A DNA stretch of 44,605 bases from Chryseobacterium gleum (GCA_945872795.1 CAMCAZ010000028.1:1-44605), one strand, 5' to 3'. Numbered from the stretch's first letter, positions 25,662 through 34,123 are shown. The notes: generated from the sequence alone by a model not told the origin. Numbers and translations: made by a program.

Positions 25662-26723
25662 TCATAAAACGTTGATAGTCGACAAATGATCTCGTTTGGT
25701 CATTCGTCCAATGATGCTGCCCGTGCGGCCGTGTTCCAGCAAGATGCTGGATACAAGTTCCTCCGATCCAGCAGCACAGGAAATGAGCAGACCACCGCTC
25801 GTTTGGGGGTCCGAAAGGACCATCATCCGCTCCATGGATGAAGCGCCGGCGACGAGGTGTCCATTGCTCTTCCAATTCCGGAAGGCGCCATCGGGATAAC
25901 ATCCCTTGGACAAGTAGTACAGTGCCTCAGGGATGATCGGGAGCTGCTCAAAGATCAATTGCGCATGCAGTTCACTGCCCACGCACAGTTCGACCAGATG
26001 CCCCACCAATCCGAATCCGGTCACATCGGTCATGGCGTGCACTTCGGAGCGCTCACCCAACGCGGTGCCTGCCCGGTTCAGTTCAGCCATGAGCTGAACG
26101 GCCACGTGGACATGTTCCTGCTGGAGAACACCCCTTTTTTGGGCCGTGGCCATGATCCCCACCCCCAGTGGTTTGGAAAGGATCAGGACGTCGCCGGCCT
26201 GTGCCGTGTCGTTCCGCTTGATGTTCGTGATCGGTACTTCCCCGGTGACCGCAAGCCCGAAGAAAGGCTCCGGTGCATCGATGCTGTGGCCTCCAGCCAG
26301 GGCGATACCTGCATCATGACAGGCCTGCCGGCCGCCTTCCACCACGCGCGCAGCCAGTTCGGGCGGCAACTTCTCGATGGGCCATCCCAGCACGGCAACG
26401 GCCATCAGCGGTCTGCCTCCCATGGCATACACGTCACTCAGGGCATTGGTGGCCGCAATGCGTCCGAATTCGAAGGCGTCATCGACGATGGGCGAGAAGA
26501 AATCGGTGGTGCTGATCAGCGCACGGCCGTCACCCAGGTCGTATACCGCTGCATCATCCTTGGAACCATATCCCACCAGCAGCCGGGGGTCGGGGAAGGT
26601 CCCCAGGTCGCTTTTCAGGATCAGATCGAGCACTGCCGGGGCGATCTTGCAACCGCACCCTGCTCCATGACTGTATTGGGTGAGACGGACCGGTTCAGTG
26701 CTGGGAGGCGGAGGTAGCGACAT
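25662..26723 (-). CDS. selD: Selenide, water dikinase
   Basis: 353 residues, the normal length. The glycine-rich N-terminus reads LTQYSHGAGCGCKIAPA, with the catalytic Cys23 and Lys26 of the family's GAGCGCK loop; position 23 is cysteine here, not selenocysteine. Then come KDDAAVYDLGDGRALISTTD, DDAFEFGRIAATNALSDVYA, GGHSIDAPEPFFGLAVTG and DVTGFGLVGHLVELC. The enzyme makes selenophosphate from selenide and ATP. Its start lies 29 bp inside the end of mnmH, so the two are translationally coupled and selenophosphate is probably used here for tRNA 2-selenouridine. No selA, selB or tRNA-Sec is in the window. Confidence 0.95.
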   Translation of the reverse strand: MSLPPPPSTEPVRLTQYSHGAGCGCKIAPAVLDLILKSDLGTFPDPRLLVGYGSKDDAAVYDLGDGRALISTTDFFSPIVDDAFEFGRIAATNALSDVYAMGGRPLMAVAVLGWPIEKLPPELAARVVEGGRQACHDAGIALAGGHSIDAPEPFFGLAVTGEVPITNIKRNDTAQAGDVLILSKPLGVGIMATAQKRGVLQQEHVHVAVQLMAELNRAGTALGERSEVHAMTDVTGFGLVGHLVELCVGSELHAQLIFEQLPIIPEALYYLSKGCYPDGAFRNWKSNGHLVAGASSMERMMVLSDPQTSGGLLISCAAGSEELVSSILLEHGRTGSIIGRMTKRDHLSTINVL

Positions 26724-27735
26724 GTTCCTTCAGGCGTTGGGCAAGGGCGCGAAGTTCGGTCGCTGCTGCCGGGAATCGCTTCACCCGTTGCGGATCACGC
26801 TTCGACGCTCCATGTGCATAGGTCTGGTCGTAATACCGCAAAGCTGCCATGGCCACGGTGAACAGGTCACCTGCATCGAGGGCATCCAGGGCCGCCTTAC
26901 AATGCTGGGGACCCATGCGCCTCTCGATCCGTTTCGTCGCGTCAGCCAGCAGTTCCTTGGGATATCGGCCATAGTCCTCCACCAGCCGCAAGGCGCGCTG
27001 CTGCATGGGCATCTCCACAAAAAAGAGCGGTGCGGCGCGCATTTGGGCATAGAACTCGTCGGGGATCTTGGCGCGGCCGATCATCAGGCTTTCATCCTCA
27101 AGCCAGATCGGTCTGGTCGGGTCGTTCCGGCGCAAGGCATGCCATAGCAGGTTCTCGAAATGCTCGGTGGTGGGTTGGGGAGCTTCACCGATCGCACCAT
27201 AGCTCGACCCCTTATGATGGGCCAGCGCCTCCAGGTCGATCACTTGTTCACCGAGTTCGCGCAGGTGGCCCAGCGTCTCGGTCTTGCCGCTTCCCGTATA
27301 TCCACCCAAAATATGGAGAAGCCTGGGTATGCAGACCTCCTGCAGAACGTGGTTGCGGAACGCCTTGTAGCCACCCTTCAGGACCAGGACATCCTTGAAG
27401 CCGGCTTTGTCAAGCAACCAGGCCACGCTGCCGCTCCGTTCACCACCACGCCAACAATGCACAGCGATGCGTCCATCCGGCGCCAGCGAACGAGCCTGTT
27501 CCACAATGGCCGCCAGTTTGGGTCCGACTATCCGCAGGCCTTCAAGGACCGCTGCTTCGCGACCGGTCTGCTTGTATAAGGTGCCCACCACAGCGCGTTC
27601 CTCATCTGTGAACAGAGGCAAAGCGTGTGCGCCGGGTATGTGCCCGCGCTCGAACTCTCCGGTGGAACGTACATCGATGACCACCGTGGAGCGCATGGCG
27701 TCCAGGAACTCGGCAACTGGCAATAGTCGAAGCAC
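26695..27735 (-). CDS. mnmH: tRNA 2-selenouridine synthase
   Basis: 346 residues if started at GTG 27733-27735. An N-terminal rhodanese domain (VVIDVRSTGEFERGHIPGAH, FTDEERAVVGTLYKQTG) contains the active-site Cys94 in VHCWRGGERSGS. A P-loop domain follows with GGYTGSGKTE (144-153) and GSSYGAIGEAPQPTTEHFEN. The enzyme (SelU/YbbB) replaces sulphur with selenium at wobble 2-thiouridine in tRNA, using selenophosphate from SelD. No ATG lies near the conserved start; the next ATG upstream (27852) would add about 40 unconserved residues. The 3' end overlaps selD by 29 bp. Confidence 0.92.
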   Translation of the reverse strand: MLRLLPVAEFLDAMRSTVVIDVRSTGEFERGHIPGAHALPLFTDEERAVVGTLYKQTGREAAVLEGLRIVGPKLAAIVEQARSLAPDGRIAVHCWRGGERSGSVAWLLDKAGFKDVLVLKGGYKAFRNHVLQEVCIPRLLHILGGYTGSGKTETLGHLRELGEQVIDLEALAHHKGSSYGAIGEAPQPTTEHFENLLWHALRRNDPTRPIWLEDESLMIGRAKIPDEFYAQMRAAPLFFVEMPMQQRALRLVEDYGRYPKELLADATKRIERRMGPQHCKAALDALDAGDLFTVAMAALRYYDQTYAHGASKRDPQRVKRFPAAATELRALAQRLKEHVATSASQH

Positions 27736-27853
27736 GGTCGAAGATATCGGAAGTCGAGGTTGAATCAGTTCGTCAGCTTCCGTGCAACACTTGAGTTGCC
27801 AAGATCGGCCAGCACGGCTGATCTGAGTGCACCCCTGAAGACCATCCATCGCA

Positions 27854-28204
27854 TCATGGCCGGACGAGAACAAGTGAAATTGGGAAGCGCCCCTGCCTCC
27901 TTCGCCGCCGGAGCGAGGTTCTTCGAGGTACCCCTGATTCAGCCCCCCAGTGGATTTCTGCGCCCTGGACCCTGGCCTGCGCAAGGGTCGCAGGAAAGTC
28001 CTCCTCCAACCAATTGCGTAGCGCGGCTGGTTGTTGCTCGTATGCCTTGGGCGGCAGCTTCTGTGGTGTAAGGACCCAGCGCTTGATGTATTTGCCCATG
28101 CTGCGCAAAGCCAGTTTTCGGTCGAATCGCCGTTCGGTCAACTCGTGCACTGCTTGACGCTCGTTGAGCTCCGACATAGACAGCTTCCTGCTATCTTCAG
28201 ACAA
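27854..28204 (-). pseudogene. IS630-type transposase fragment
   Basis: 116 residues: the middle part of an IS630-family transposase with ALRSMGKYIKRWVLTPQKLP, then PPKAYEQQPAALRNWLEEDF and ARVQGAEIHWGAESGVPRRT. In intact elements the last motif reads HWGDE(T/S)G, giving the first catalytic Asp; here it is Ala, and the sequence becomes arginine-rich junk directly after. The N-terminal helix-turn-helix and the rest of the DDE domain are missing, so it is inactive. No inverted repeats are seen around it. It sits between mnmH and the six-gene membrane operon. Confidence 0.75.
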
Positions 28205-28319
28205 GTGGACACGCTGCGAGCATACGTTGAGAGGCCGTTAGTTCCTCTACTCCGCAGGAGCACATCTTCGGGTCGACGTGGAACGGCAGATCATGGGCAG
28301 CGCAGCCCGGATCATCCGA

Positions 28320-29576
28320 TCATTCAAAACCGAACAGGAACGGGAACACGAATACCACAATGGCGGTCCAACAGGTGTAGATCGGTAGATAGCGGGCAAT
28401 GGCGAGTTCCACCGGCTCCAGGCTGGTGTTGCGGAACGCTGCGTGGACGAGGCGGTAGGTCACGAGCAGGAGGTTCACGAGCATGAGGACATTGCCGCCC
28501 AGCACGGCGAAGCGGTTCGGCGTGATGCCCCATTCGTTGATGCGGAAGAGGATGGCCATCAGCGCCACGCTGTTCACCAAGATGGTGAGGACCGCGAGCA
28601 GCAGGAGGATGACAGAGCCGATGCGGTTCTGCGTCGTACGGGCCGATCCCGCCACGGAAAATAGGATGATGGCCATCACACCGATCAGCAGCCCGTTGAA
28701 GGTGATGAGGAAGTCGCGGTCCATGAAGGGGTTCTTGCCCGAACCGATCATGGCCATCAGGTAGACAGTGAGTGTGATCAACACCAAGGGGCTGAAGATC
28801 TTGGCGATCATTGGTGATACGGCCTTCACCAGGTCGGGATTGCGCTGGACCACGTAGGTGGCCACGATGGGCGAGGCGGCGAGGCCGTACACGACCACGT
28901 ATTGCAGGTAGAACTCGGCGATGTCGAAGTCGATGACGCTGAAGAGCGCGATGGTCAAGCCCGTCAGGAGCGCACCGGCGATCAGGATGAGCGTGTTGAC
29001 GATGACCAGGTCGCCGAAGTAGCGCAGGAAGTCAATACGCCGCGGGACGGGCACCCCAAAACCACCCACATAGGTGAAGCCCAGCAACGACCACAGGAAC
29101 AAGGGCAGGTGGATGCAGGCCAGGAGCAGCGTATGGCTTTCGGGTTCGTAGCGTGGGCCTTCCGGCAAGGCGTTGATGAAGATGAAGGCCACGGCGGTCG
29201 CAACCGTCAGGATGCCGATCGTCAAGGGCTTGAGCGTGTTCTTCCAGGCGAAATAGGCCATTAGCAGTGGGAACACGACGAAGCCGATGTTACGCGGGTA
29301 GAAGAAGTCCTCGTCCACCGGCAGGAATTCAGGGACCTTGGCGATGGTGCCCGCCAGCAGCGAAGCAATGATGACGAAAGCCAGTTCACTGCTACTGCCC
29401 CATGAGATCCCGCTGCGTTCATGGTCCAGACGCTCTTTCCAGCAGGCCGCGATGGGGTTGTTCGCGATGTCCGGATATACCACGCTGAACGCTTGTTTGA
29501 ACGCTGCCTTGTTTCCGCGATACAGCGTTTCCAGCTGCTTGGGCTCGTTGATGCTCGCGAGAATTTCGTTCCTCAT
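28320..29576 (-). CDS. DUF4153-like multi-pass membrane protein
   Basis: 418 residues from ATG 29576 (MRNEILASINEPKQLETLYR); the frame extends further upstream but that part is a shadow of the next gene. After a soluble 60-residue N-terminus with conserved-looking text (AFSVVYPDIANNPIAACWKE) there are about ten transmembrane segments. The middle (GFGVPVPRRIDFLRYFGDLV, then IVNTLILIAGALLTGLTI) and YVVVYGLAASPIVATYVVQR match the family I know as DUF4153. It is probably the last gene of the membrane operon, 32 bases after the preceding stop. Function unknown. Confidence 0.72.
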   Translation of the reverse strand: MRNEILASINEPKQLETLYRGNKAAFKQAFSVVYPDIANNPIAACWKERLDHERSGISWGSSSELAFVIIASLLAGTIAKVPEFLPVDEDFFYPRNIGFVVFPLLMAYFAWKNTLKPLTIGILTVATAVAFIFINALPEGPRYEPESHTLLLACIHLPLFLWSLLGFTYVGGFGVPVPRRIDFLRYFGDLVIVNTLILIAGALLTGLTIALFSVIDFDIAEFYLQYVVVYGLAASPIVATYVVQRNPDLVKAVSPMIAKIFSPLVLITLTVYLMAMIGSGKNPFMDRDFLITFNGLLIGVMAIILFSVAGSARTTQNRIGSVILLLLAVLTILVNSVALMAILFRINEWGITPNRFAVLGGNVLMLVNLLLVTYRLVHAAFRNTSLEPVELAIARYLPIYTCWTAIVVFVFPFLFGFE

Positions 29577-29608
29577 GGTACTGTTATGGTGCGATGGGAA
29601 GTGGGTGT

Positions 29609-30331
29609 TCATCGATCGTTGTCCAGTTCGGTCCAAGCGGTCCTGATGCTTCGCCACATACGCAGCAGTCCGGCCACGGACAGGACAAAACCCGCTGAGA
29701 ACCAGGGCCAGGGAAAAGTCTCCGGCACGTAATCGCGTCCGTTGGTCAGGGCTTCGCCGTGGCTGGCCATCAGTTCGTTCACGCCGAAGGAGCGTGTCAT
29801 CGGGTCGATGGTGAAGGAGACGATCATCAGCAGCGCGCCGCTGATGAGCAAGGCCCAGGAGCGGGGAGCGATGCGGAAGGCAGGGTTGTGCGAACGGCCA
29901 TGGAGGATCACCAGCGCTGTGGCGATGAGCCCGAGCGAGATCACACAGGGCGCCCAAACGGGGCCGACCCACGGCACAGGAATGAGGAAGAGCAGGTCGC
30001 GGGAGAAGAGGCTCGAAGGCCAGTCCAGCAGCACCTTCAGCCACACGTAGTAGAAGATGTCCCACACCCCGAAGCCGAAGCAGAACCACGCGAAACGTTC
30101 CAAGGCGGAGCGGGTCACCAAGGCGGGCACGGCCAGCAGCATAAGGATGGTGGCAGCCTCGCGACCGAGCTCGGTGCCCACCAGCGTATTATCCATGGTC
30201 ACCAGTGGGAAATCGAAGCCCTCGGGGTAGTAGAGCGCGCGCAGGTACATCACCACGGCACTTTCGAGGAAGGCCATGGCCATGAAGAAGACGCTCATCC
30301 AGACAAAGAGGCGGCTCAGATCAGGACGCAT
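29609..30331 (-). CDS. Six-helix membrane protein of unknown function
   Basis: 240 residues with about six transmembrane helices. Aromatic/charged segments between them include YYPEGFDFPLVTMDNTLVGT, ERFAWFCFGFGVWDIFYYVW and FLIPVPWVGPVWAPCVISLG. The last soluble loop contains DPMTRSFGVNELMASHG. I do not recognise a family. The first 11 bp overlap the 3' end of the EEP hydrolase gene, so it is translationally coupled in the operon. Confidence 0.75.
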   Translation of the reverse strand: MRPDLSRLFVWMSVFFMAMAFLESAVVMYLRALYYPEGFDFPLVTMDNTLVGTELGREAATILMLLAVPALVTRSALERFAWFCFGFGVWDIFYYVWLKVLLDWPSSLFSRDLLFLIPVPWVGPVWAPCVISLGLIATALVILHGRSHNPAFRIAPRSWALLISGALLMIVSFTIDPMTRSFGVNELMASHGEALTNGRDYVPETFPWPWFSAGFVLSVAGLLRMWRSIRTAWTELDNDR

Positions 30332-31256
30332 GGGCGGGCAGGTGTATGTCAGCTACAAGCCCCCTGTGGTCGCTTCCCGGAATGGTGAAACGTTGTACAG
30401 CGGTAGCACCAAGACCGGGCGAGATCATCAGGTGGTCAAGCGGTATCAGGGCGATGGGCCCGATGCTCGGCCAGGTGCGCATCGCGGTACCGTTCAGGGG
30501 CTGTAGGCCACTGCGCGCGCGGAAGTTGCGGTAGGCGCGGTCCCAGTGCACGGTGTTCAGATCGCCCACGAGCACGGTGGGCATGGCACGCGCTTCGATG
30601 GTCTTGGCCAGGTGCTTCAGCAGGGCGTTGCGCCGCTGGAAGTGGGCGTAGCTGATGGGTGAGGTGGCATGCACGCTCACGATCCGTACCGGACCCTGCT
30701 CGGCCCGCACGATGGCCTCAATGAAGGGTGCGCCTTCGATACCCGAGGTCTGCATGTGGGAAAGAGGTAGCTTACTGAAGAGCGCGATCCCGTAGCAGTT
30801 GTTGCGCGCTTCCACATGACTGTACGGATAAGTGGGAGCCAGTCCTGCACGCAGCGCGTCGGCCCACTCATCACTCACTTCCTGCAGGCTCAGGACATCG
30901 GCACCGCTGGCGATGGCACTGCGCAGTACCTCGTCGTGGCGCCGGTTCATCTGGTACACGTTGAGGTGTGCGATGCGCAGCGATCCCTGACCGGTGGGAA
31001 CATCATGTGTCGTCACCGGTTGGTGATACTGGGGCAGGATCAGCAGACATCCCAACGCCGAACTGAGGGCCGTCCACCGCAACTTGCGCCATAGCAACAG
31101 TACCGCCAACCCCACGAACAGCGCAGACCATTGCAGCAGGAAGGCACGCGCCAGCATGGGCAGGTAGGCATCGGGGGAGAAGGCGAGGGCAACGGCAACG
31201 GCCAGGAGCAGGGTGGCCGGAAGGAGTTCGCGGTGAGGGGAGGAGGTGGTGATCAT
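30321..31256 (-). CDS. Membrane-anchored endonuclease/exonuclease/phosphatase family hydrolase
   Basis: 311 residues from ATG 31256. Three transmembrane helices occupy the first ~75 residues. The EEP domain then starts with LRIAHLNVYQMNRRHDEVLR and has the family motifs ADVLSLQEVSDEWADAL (catalytic Glu), VRIVSVHATSP, PTVLVGDLNTVHWDRAYRNF and a terminal IPGSDHRGLVADIHL (catalytic Asp-His). Such proteins hydrolyse phosphodiesters in nucleic acids, phosphoinositides or related molecules; the active site is likely exoplasmic. The start overlaps the stop of the upstream gene as ATGA. Confidence 0.85.
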   Translation of the reverse strand: MITTSSPHRELLPATLLLAVAVALAFSPDAYLPMLARAFLLQWSALFVGLAVLLLWRKLRWTALSSALGCLLILPQYHQPVTTHDVPTGQGSLRIAHLNVYQMNRRHDEVLRSAIASGADVLSLQEVSDEWADALRAGLAPTYPYSHVEARNNCYGIALFSKLPLSHMQTSGIEGAPFIEAIVRAEQGPVRIVSVHATSPISYAHFQRRNALLKHLAKTIEARAMPTVLVGDLNTVHWDRAYRNFRARSGLQPLNGTAMRTWPSIGPIALIPLDHLMISPGLGATAVQRFTIPGSDHRGLVADIHLPAHAS

Positions 31257-32116
31257 CGATGTGAACGGGGATGCATGCTGTCGAGGCATGGCTGTTGTTC
31301 CAAACGAAAGGGTGCGTGAAGAACTCCGGCCAGGATAGGAAAGACTTCTCCCACGATCGCGGTCGAAGGAGCTTGCAACAGGTGTTCCTCTTTGCTGATG
31401 CCATCTTGAACTCCGGCTGCGACACCCTCCGTATGGCGGGTCGGTAATGCCATGCTGGCTTTAATGCCCTTCGGGGCATATGCTGCGACCCCGTCGGGGT
31501 CGGTACCATTCCTCATCTGCGGGTTCCGACCCTGAAAGGGTCGCAGCATGTTGAAATTGCTGGTACATATGGAGTTTCGACCCCGAAGGGGGTCGCAGCC
31601 GGTGTTGGCTTCCTTTCCTTGATCACGATGATCCTCCAAACGACCGATCGCGCGCAGCACGATCCACAGCGGCACGGCGCCGATCACGCCAAAGGCCGCG
31701 TCCACACAGCGCCAGAAGAAGGGGATGCCGCGCAGGGGCGCCCAGGTGAAGGCCATCAGCACCACCAGCGCGCAGCACCAAAGCCCCCATTCCACCACCC
31801 AGCGATTGCGCACCGGATCGCGCCATGGACCGATGAAGGCCAGCGCGATCACCACGTGCGCGAAGGCCAGCCAGTCCGTGCCGTAGAGGAGGATGGGGTA
31901 GGTCTCGGCGGTGACGGCCACGGCCTCTGCCGCATGCGCAGCCCATGCCGCCAGAACACCACCGAGCGGTGCTGTCGATTCCGCGAAAAGTCCGGTGAGC
32001 CACACCAGCGGCACCGCGGTGAGCCCACTGAACAGCAGGGCCACCATGAAGAAGGCCAGCCAGCGGCGGATGATGCGGACCTGTCTGCGGGAGGCAGAGG
32101 CGTTCGAGGTTTTCAT
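31253..32116 (-). CDS. Membrane protein with a repeat-derived C-terminal extension
   Basis: About 287 residues from ATG 32116. The first ~165 form a normal four-to-five-helix membrane protein (RRWLAFFMVALLFSGLTAVP, YGTDWLAFAHVVIALAFIGP, MAFTWAPLRGIPFFWRCVDA, VPLWIVLRAIGRLE). From EANTGCDPLRGRNS onward the frame runs through a composite palindromic repeat (31461-31600) and further unconserved text to a stop at 31253. The extension is not protein-like, so the repeat was probably inserted into the 3' part of the gene. The final ATGA overlap with the EEP gene is intact, so coupling may survive. The core is unrecognised. Confidence 0.6.
   Translation of the reverse strand: MKTSNASASRRQVRIIRRWLAFFMVALLFSGLTAVPLVWLTGLFAESTAPLGGVLAAWAAHAAEAVAVTAETYPILLYGTDWLAFAHVVIALAFIGPWRDPVRNRWVVEWGLWCCALVVLMAFTWAPLRGIPFFWRCVDAAFGVIGAVPLWIVLRAIGRLEDHRDQGKEANTGCDPLRGRNSICTSNFNMLRPFQGRNPQMRNGTDPDGVAAYAPKGIKASMALPTRHTEGVAAGVQDGISKEEHLLQAPSTAIVGEVFPILAGVLHAPFRLEQQPCLDSMHPRSHR
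31461..31600. repeat. Composite palindromic repeat element (copy 1)
   Basis: An inverted repeat, ATGCTGCGACCC (31480-31491) and GGGTCGCAGCAT (31538-31549), flanks smaller GACCCCGTCGGGGTC and CCGACCCTGAAAGGGTCGC palindromes. It is followed by TTCGACCCCGAAGGGGGTCG. The layout resembles REP/BIME-type elements. A similar arrangement recurs at 39495-39612. Confidence 0.75.
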
Positions 32117-32120
32117 CGTG

Positions 32121-32408
32121 TCAAGGTTTGGGCAGCAGTCCTTCGATAGCATCCAAGTGTGCACGGAAGGCCTTGCTACCAGCGGCACTGGCCTTGTAGC
32201 TCGTGTTGGGCCGTTTGCCGACGAAGCGCTTGCGCACCTGCACGTACTTCGCATCCTCCAGAGCAGATAGGTGGCTCGCGAGGTTGCCGTCGGTCACGCC
32301 CAGCAGTTCCTTCAGCTGCGCATGGTCCACCCAGTCGTTCACGGCCAGCACGGCCATGATGCCCAGGCGCACACGGCTTTCGAAGAGCTTATTGAGCTTC
32401 TCGATCAT
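32121..32408 (-). CDS. Winged-helix transcriptional regulator
   Basis: 95 residues: LNKLFESRVRLGIMAVLAVN, DWVDHAQLKELLGVTDGNLA, SHLSALEDAKYVQVRKRFVG, then KRPNTSYKASAAGSKAF. This is the short ArsR/MarR-like winged helix found as the only soluble regulator of small membrane-protein operons in Bacteroidota. It overlaps the preceding membrane gene by 4 bp and precedes the next by 4 bp. The CAAAGT/ACTTTG palindrome at the operon promoter is its likely binding site, so the operon is probably self-regulated. No metal-binding cysteine motif is seen, so the signal is unknown. Confidence 0.87.
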   Translation of the reverse strand: MIEKLNKLFESRVRLGIMAVLAVNDWVDHAQLKELLGVTDGNLASHLSALEDAKYVQVRKRFVGKRPNTSYKASAAGSKAFRAHLDAIEGLLPKP

Positions 32409-33067
32409 GCCTCGTCGATGCTTGGGGTACTGCGTTCGTGACGCAGGTACATGAGGCTTCCGTAGAAGATGTGCAGCACGCCGAAGCCGAGCGCCCAGAA
32501 CAGCAGACCGGCCCCCACCCAGAAGGATGCCGCGAGGCCAAGCATCACTTCGCTCAAGCCCAACCAGCGGATCTCATCAAGGGTGTACTTCGAGGCGTTG
32601 AGCAGTGCCAGTCCGTAGAAGAGGAGCGTGGCCGGTGCCACCAGTCCGGGCAGGCCATGCCAGATCAGCGCCAGGCAGAACAGGCCACCGGCCGCCAAGG
32701 GCATCGCGAGGTTGATGACCATCCGCTGCGCTGACGCATCCCACAGGCTTTGGCCCGTATGGCGGCTGCGTCGAAGGGTGAACCAGAGCGCTCCGACGAT
32801 CGCGAGGACAAGCACGGTCACCGCGATGCCACCCAGGTTGAGCACATGTGCCCAGTAGGCTTCGGCCAGCAGGCCGGCATCATAGGTCATCGGGTCGGTC
32901 CGCACCACGGCATGTTGGTCCATGTACCAGCGTGCCACTGCTGCTCCAGCCAATGCCAGAACCCCTGCGATCACCCCGCTCAGCCCGCTCAGGCTCAGGA
33001 ATCGGGTGCTTCGGTCCATCAGCCCACGGATGTGGGCGAGCTCTTCATGCGGCTGTTTCGGGGGCAT
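32405..33067 (-). CDS. First membrane protein of the six-gene operon
   Basis: 220 residues from ATG 33067 (MPPKQPHEELAHIRGLMDRS). The N-terminal amphipathic segment contains ELAHIRGLMDRSTRFLSLSG, a wording I have seen in Bacteroidota membrane proteins paired with winged-helix regulators. Five to six transmembrane helices follow, ending FGVLHIFYGSLMYLRHE. The ATG sits 2 bases from a palindrome that contains the promoter box, so the transcript is nearly leaderless. It overlaps the regulator gene by 4 bp. Function unknown; a sensor or partner for the regulator is plausible. Confidence 0.78.
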   Translation of the reverse strand: MPPKQPHEELAHIRGLMDRSTRFLSLSGLSGVIAGVLALAGAAVARWYMDQHAVVRTDPMTYDAGLLAEAYWAHVLNLGGIAVTVLVLAIVGALWFTLRRSRHTGQSLWDASAQRMVINLAMPLAAGGLFCLALIWHGLPGLVAPATLLFYGLALLNASKYTLDEIRWLGLSEVMLGLAASFWVGAGLLFWALGFGVLHIFYGSLMYLRHERSTPSIDEA

Positions 33068-33069
33068 AT

Positions 33070-33092
33070 CAAAGTACTTTGTATGGCAAAGT
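33070..33092. promoter_or_regulatory. Operator/promoter of the six-gene membrane operon
   Basis: CAAAGTACTTTG (33070-33081) is a perfect 12-bp palindrome; ACTTTG-TATGG-CAAAGT (33076-33092) forms a second, overlapping inverted repeat. On the minus strand GTACTTTG and TTACTTTG resemble the -7 box. It ends 2 bases from the ATG, so binding would block both promoter and start. Confidence 0.65.
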
Positions 33093-33224
33093 AACGACAT
33101 CGTCCGATCGGTATTGCATGACGATGAAAAGATCTGCTGCTAGGATCACAACTCCCGCAGCGTCTCCTGATGCAGGAGGGGACAGGGCGGGAGGCCGAAC
33201 GGTTCTTGCAGGCGACTTTTCGCC

Positions 33225-33334
33225 ATGGTCCATCTGCTTCCACTTGGACTGCTGGTGATGGCATGTAACACCACCGCTCCGATCAAGGAGCCGAACGTCG
33301 CAACCAAGGTCGTCGATCATCCGCCCCACGGTGG
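33225..33334 (+). pseudogene. Lipoprotein gene fragment cut by an IS3 remnant
   Basis: The plus strand encodes MVHLLPLGLLVMACNTTAPI, a short lipoprotein signal with lipobox VMAC, followed by KEPNVATKVVDHPPHGG, which looks like a real linker. A CGACTTTTCG box with a small GGCGA/TCGCC hairpin ends at the ATG. At about 33335 the sequence becomes the reverse of an IS3 transposase, so the rest of the gene is gone. I see no continuation on the other side of the element. Confidence 0.5.
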
Positions 33335-34060
33335 AAAGGTGCGCAGCTTGCTGCCGGCCAGCAGCCCGTCGGCCATGAAATCCATGCTCCAGGTAATGTT
33401 CGGTCCGATCGGCAAGCACAGGGGCCCTTTCACCCGGTCGGGCGCGCGCTTCTTGGAGGGGCGGCGCATATTCAGTCCGGCCGCTAGGTAGAGGCGGTGC
33501 AAGCGCTTATGGTTCACCACACGTCCATCCTTGCGCACACGGATGTACACCTTCCAGAAGCCCCAGGTCGGCTTCTTGGCCACCCACTGGTTCATGTGCT
33601 CGATCACTGCGATATCGTCCTTCGGATTGGGCTCTTAGCGATACACGATCTGGCTCAAGCATAGCAGCTTGCAGACCCACCGAACACTACGCTTGCACTG
33701 CGTTACAAGCCAGTGTGCCTTCTCACGCTTCTGGCCGAGCCCTAACGCTTATTTCCGAGGATCTCCTTGAGGATGTCCAGGATCGTGTCGGCCATCTTGA
33801 GCTTCAGCTTGGTGTTCTTCACGCGCAATGCCCGTAGCTCCTTGAGGTCGCTTGCGCCCATGCCGCCATGCTTGGCCTTCCATTGGTAGAACGTGGGCTA
33901 ACTCACACCCTTGCTCCCTGCAGATGTCCGCAACATTTCGGCCCTGCTCATGCACACGCAGCATCGCTACGATCCCGCGAGCGGGACAGGTCCTGTGGTT
34001 CCGTCCATTTGCTCTTCTGCATTGTCCCAAAGTTCAGGTGTGTTGTGGGTTTCTATTATC
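33335..34060 (-). mobile_element. Decayed IS3-family insertion sequence
   Basis: The minus strand carries both transposase reading frames in broken form. orfA pieces are VAMLRVHEQGRNVADICREQ and, one frame over, FYQWKAKHGGMGASDLKELR then ADTILDILKEI before a stop. The orfB start (CKRSVRWVCKLLCLSQIVYR, then a stop, then MNQWVAKKPTWGFWKVYIRV) runs to WSMDFMADGLLAGSKLRTF and ends abruptly. At least two frameshifts and one stop lie inside, and the catalytic second half of orfB is missing. No inverted ends could be assigned. The element is dead and interrupts a lipoprotein gene. Confidence 0.8.
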
Positions 34061-34123
34061 CCATGAACCTGATCTTGGAGGAGCTTACAAGGACCGTTCC
34101 ACCACGAAGTTAGAAATAGGGCC

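Noticed and set aside
25662-26723. Possible selenocysteine in SelD
   Set aside because: The catalytic position is an ordinary TGC cysteine codon and no in-frame TGA or downstream hairpin is needed.
33069-33419. A 116-codon minus-strand frame beyond the IS3 orfB similarity
   Set aside because: It does not continue the transposase and shows no protein pattern; it overlaps the lipoprotein fragment on the other strand.
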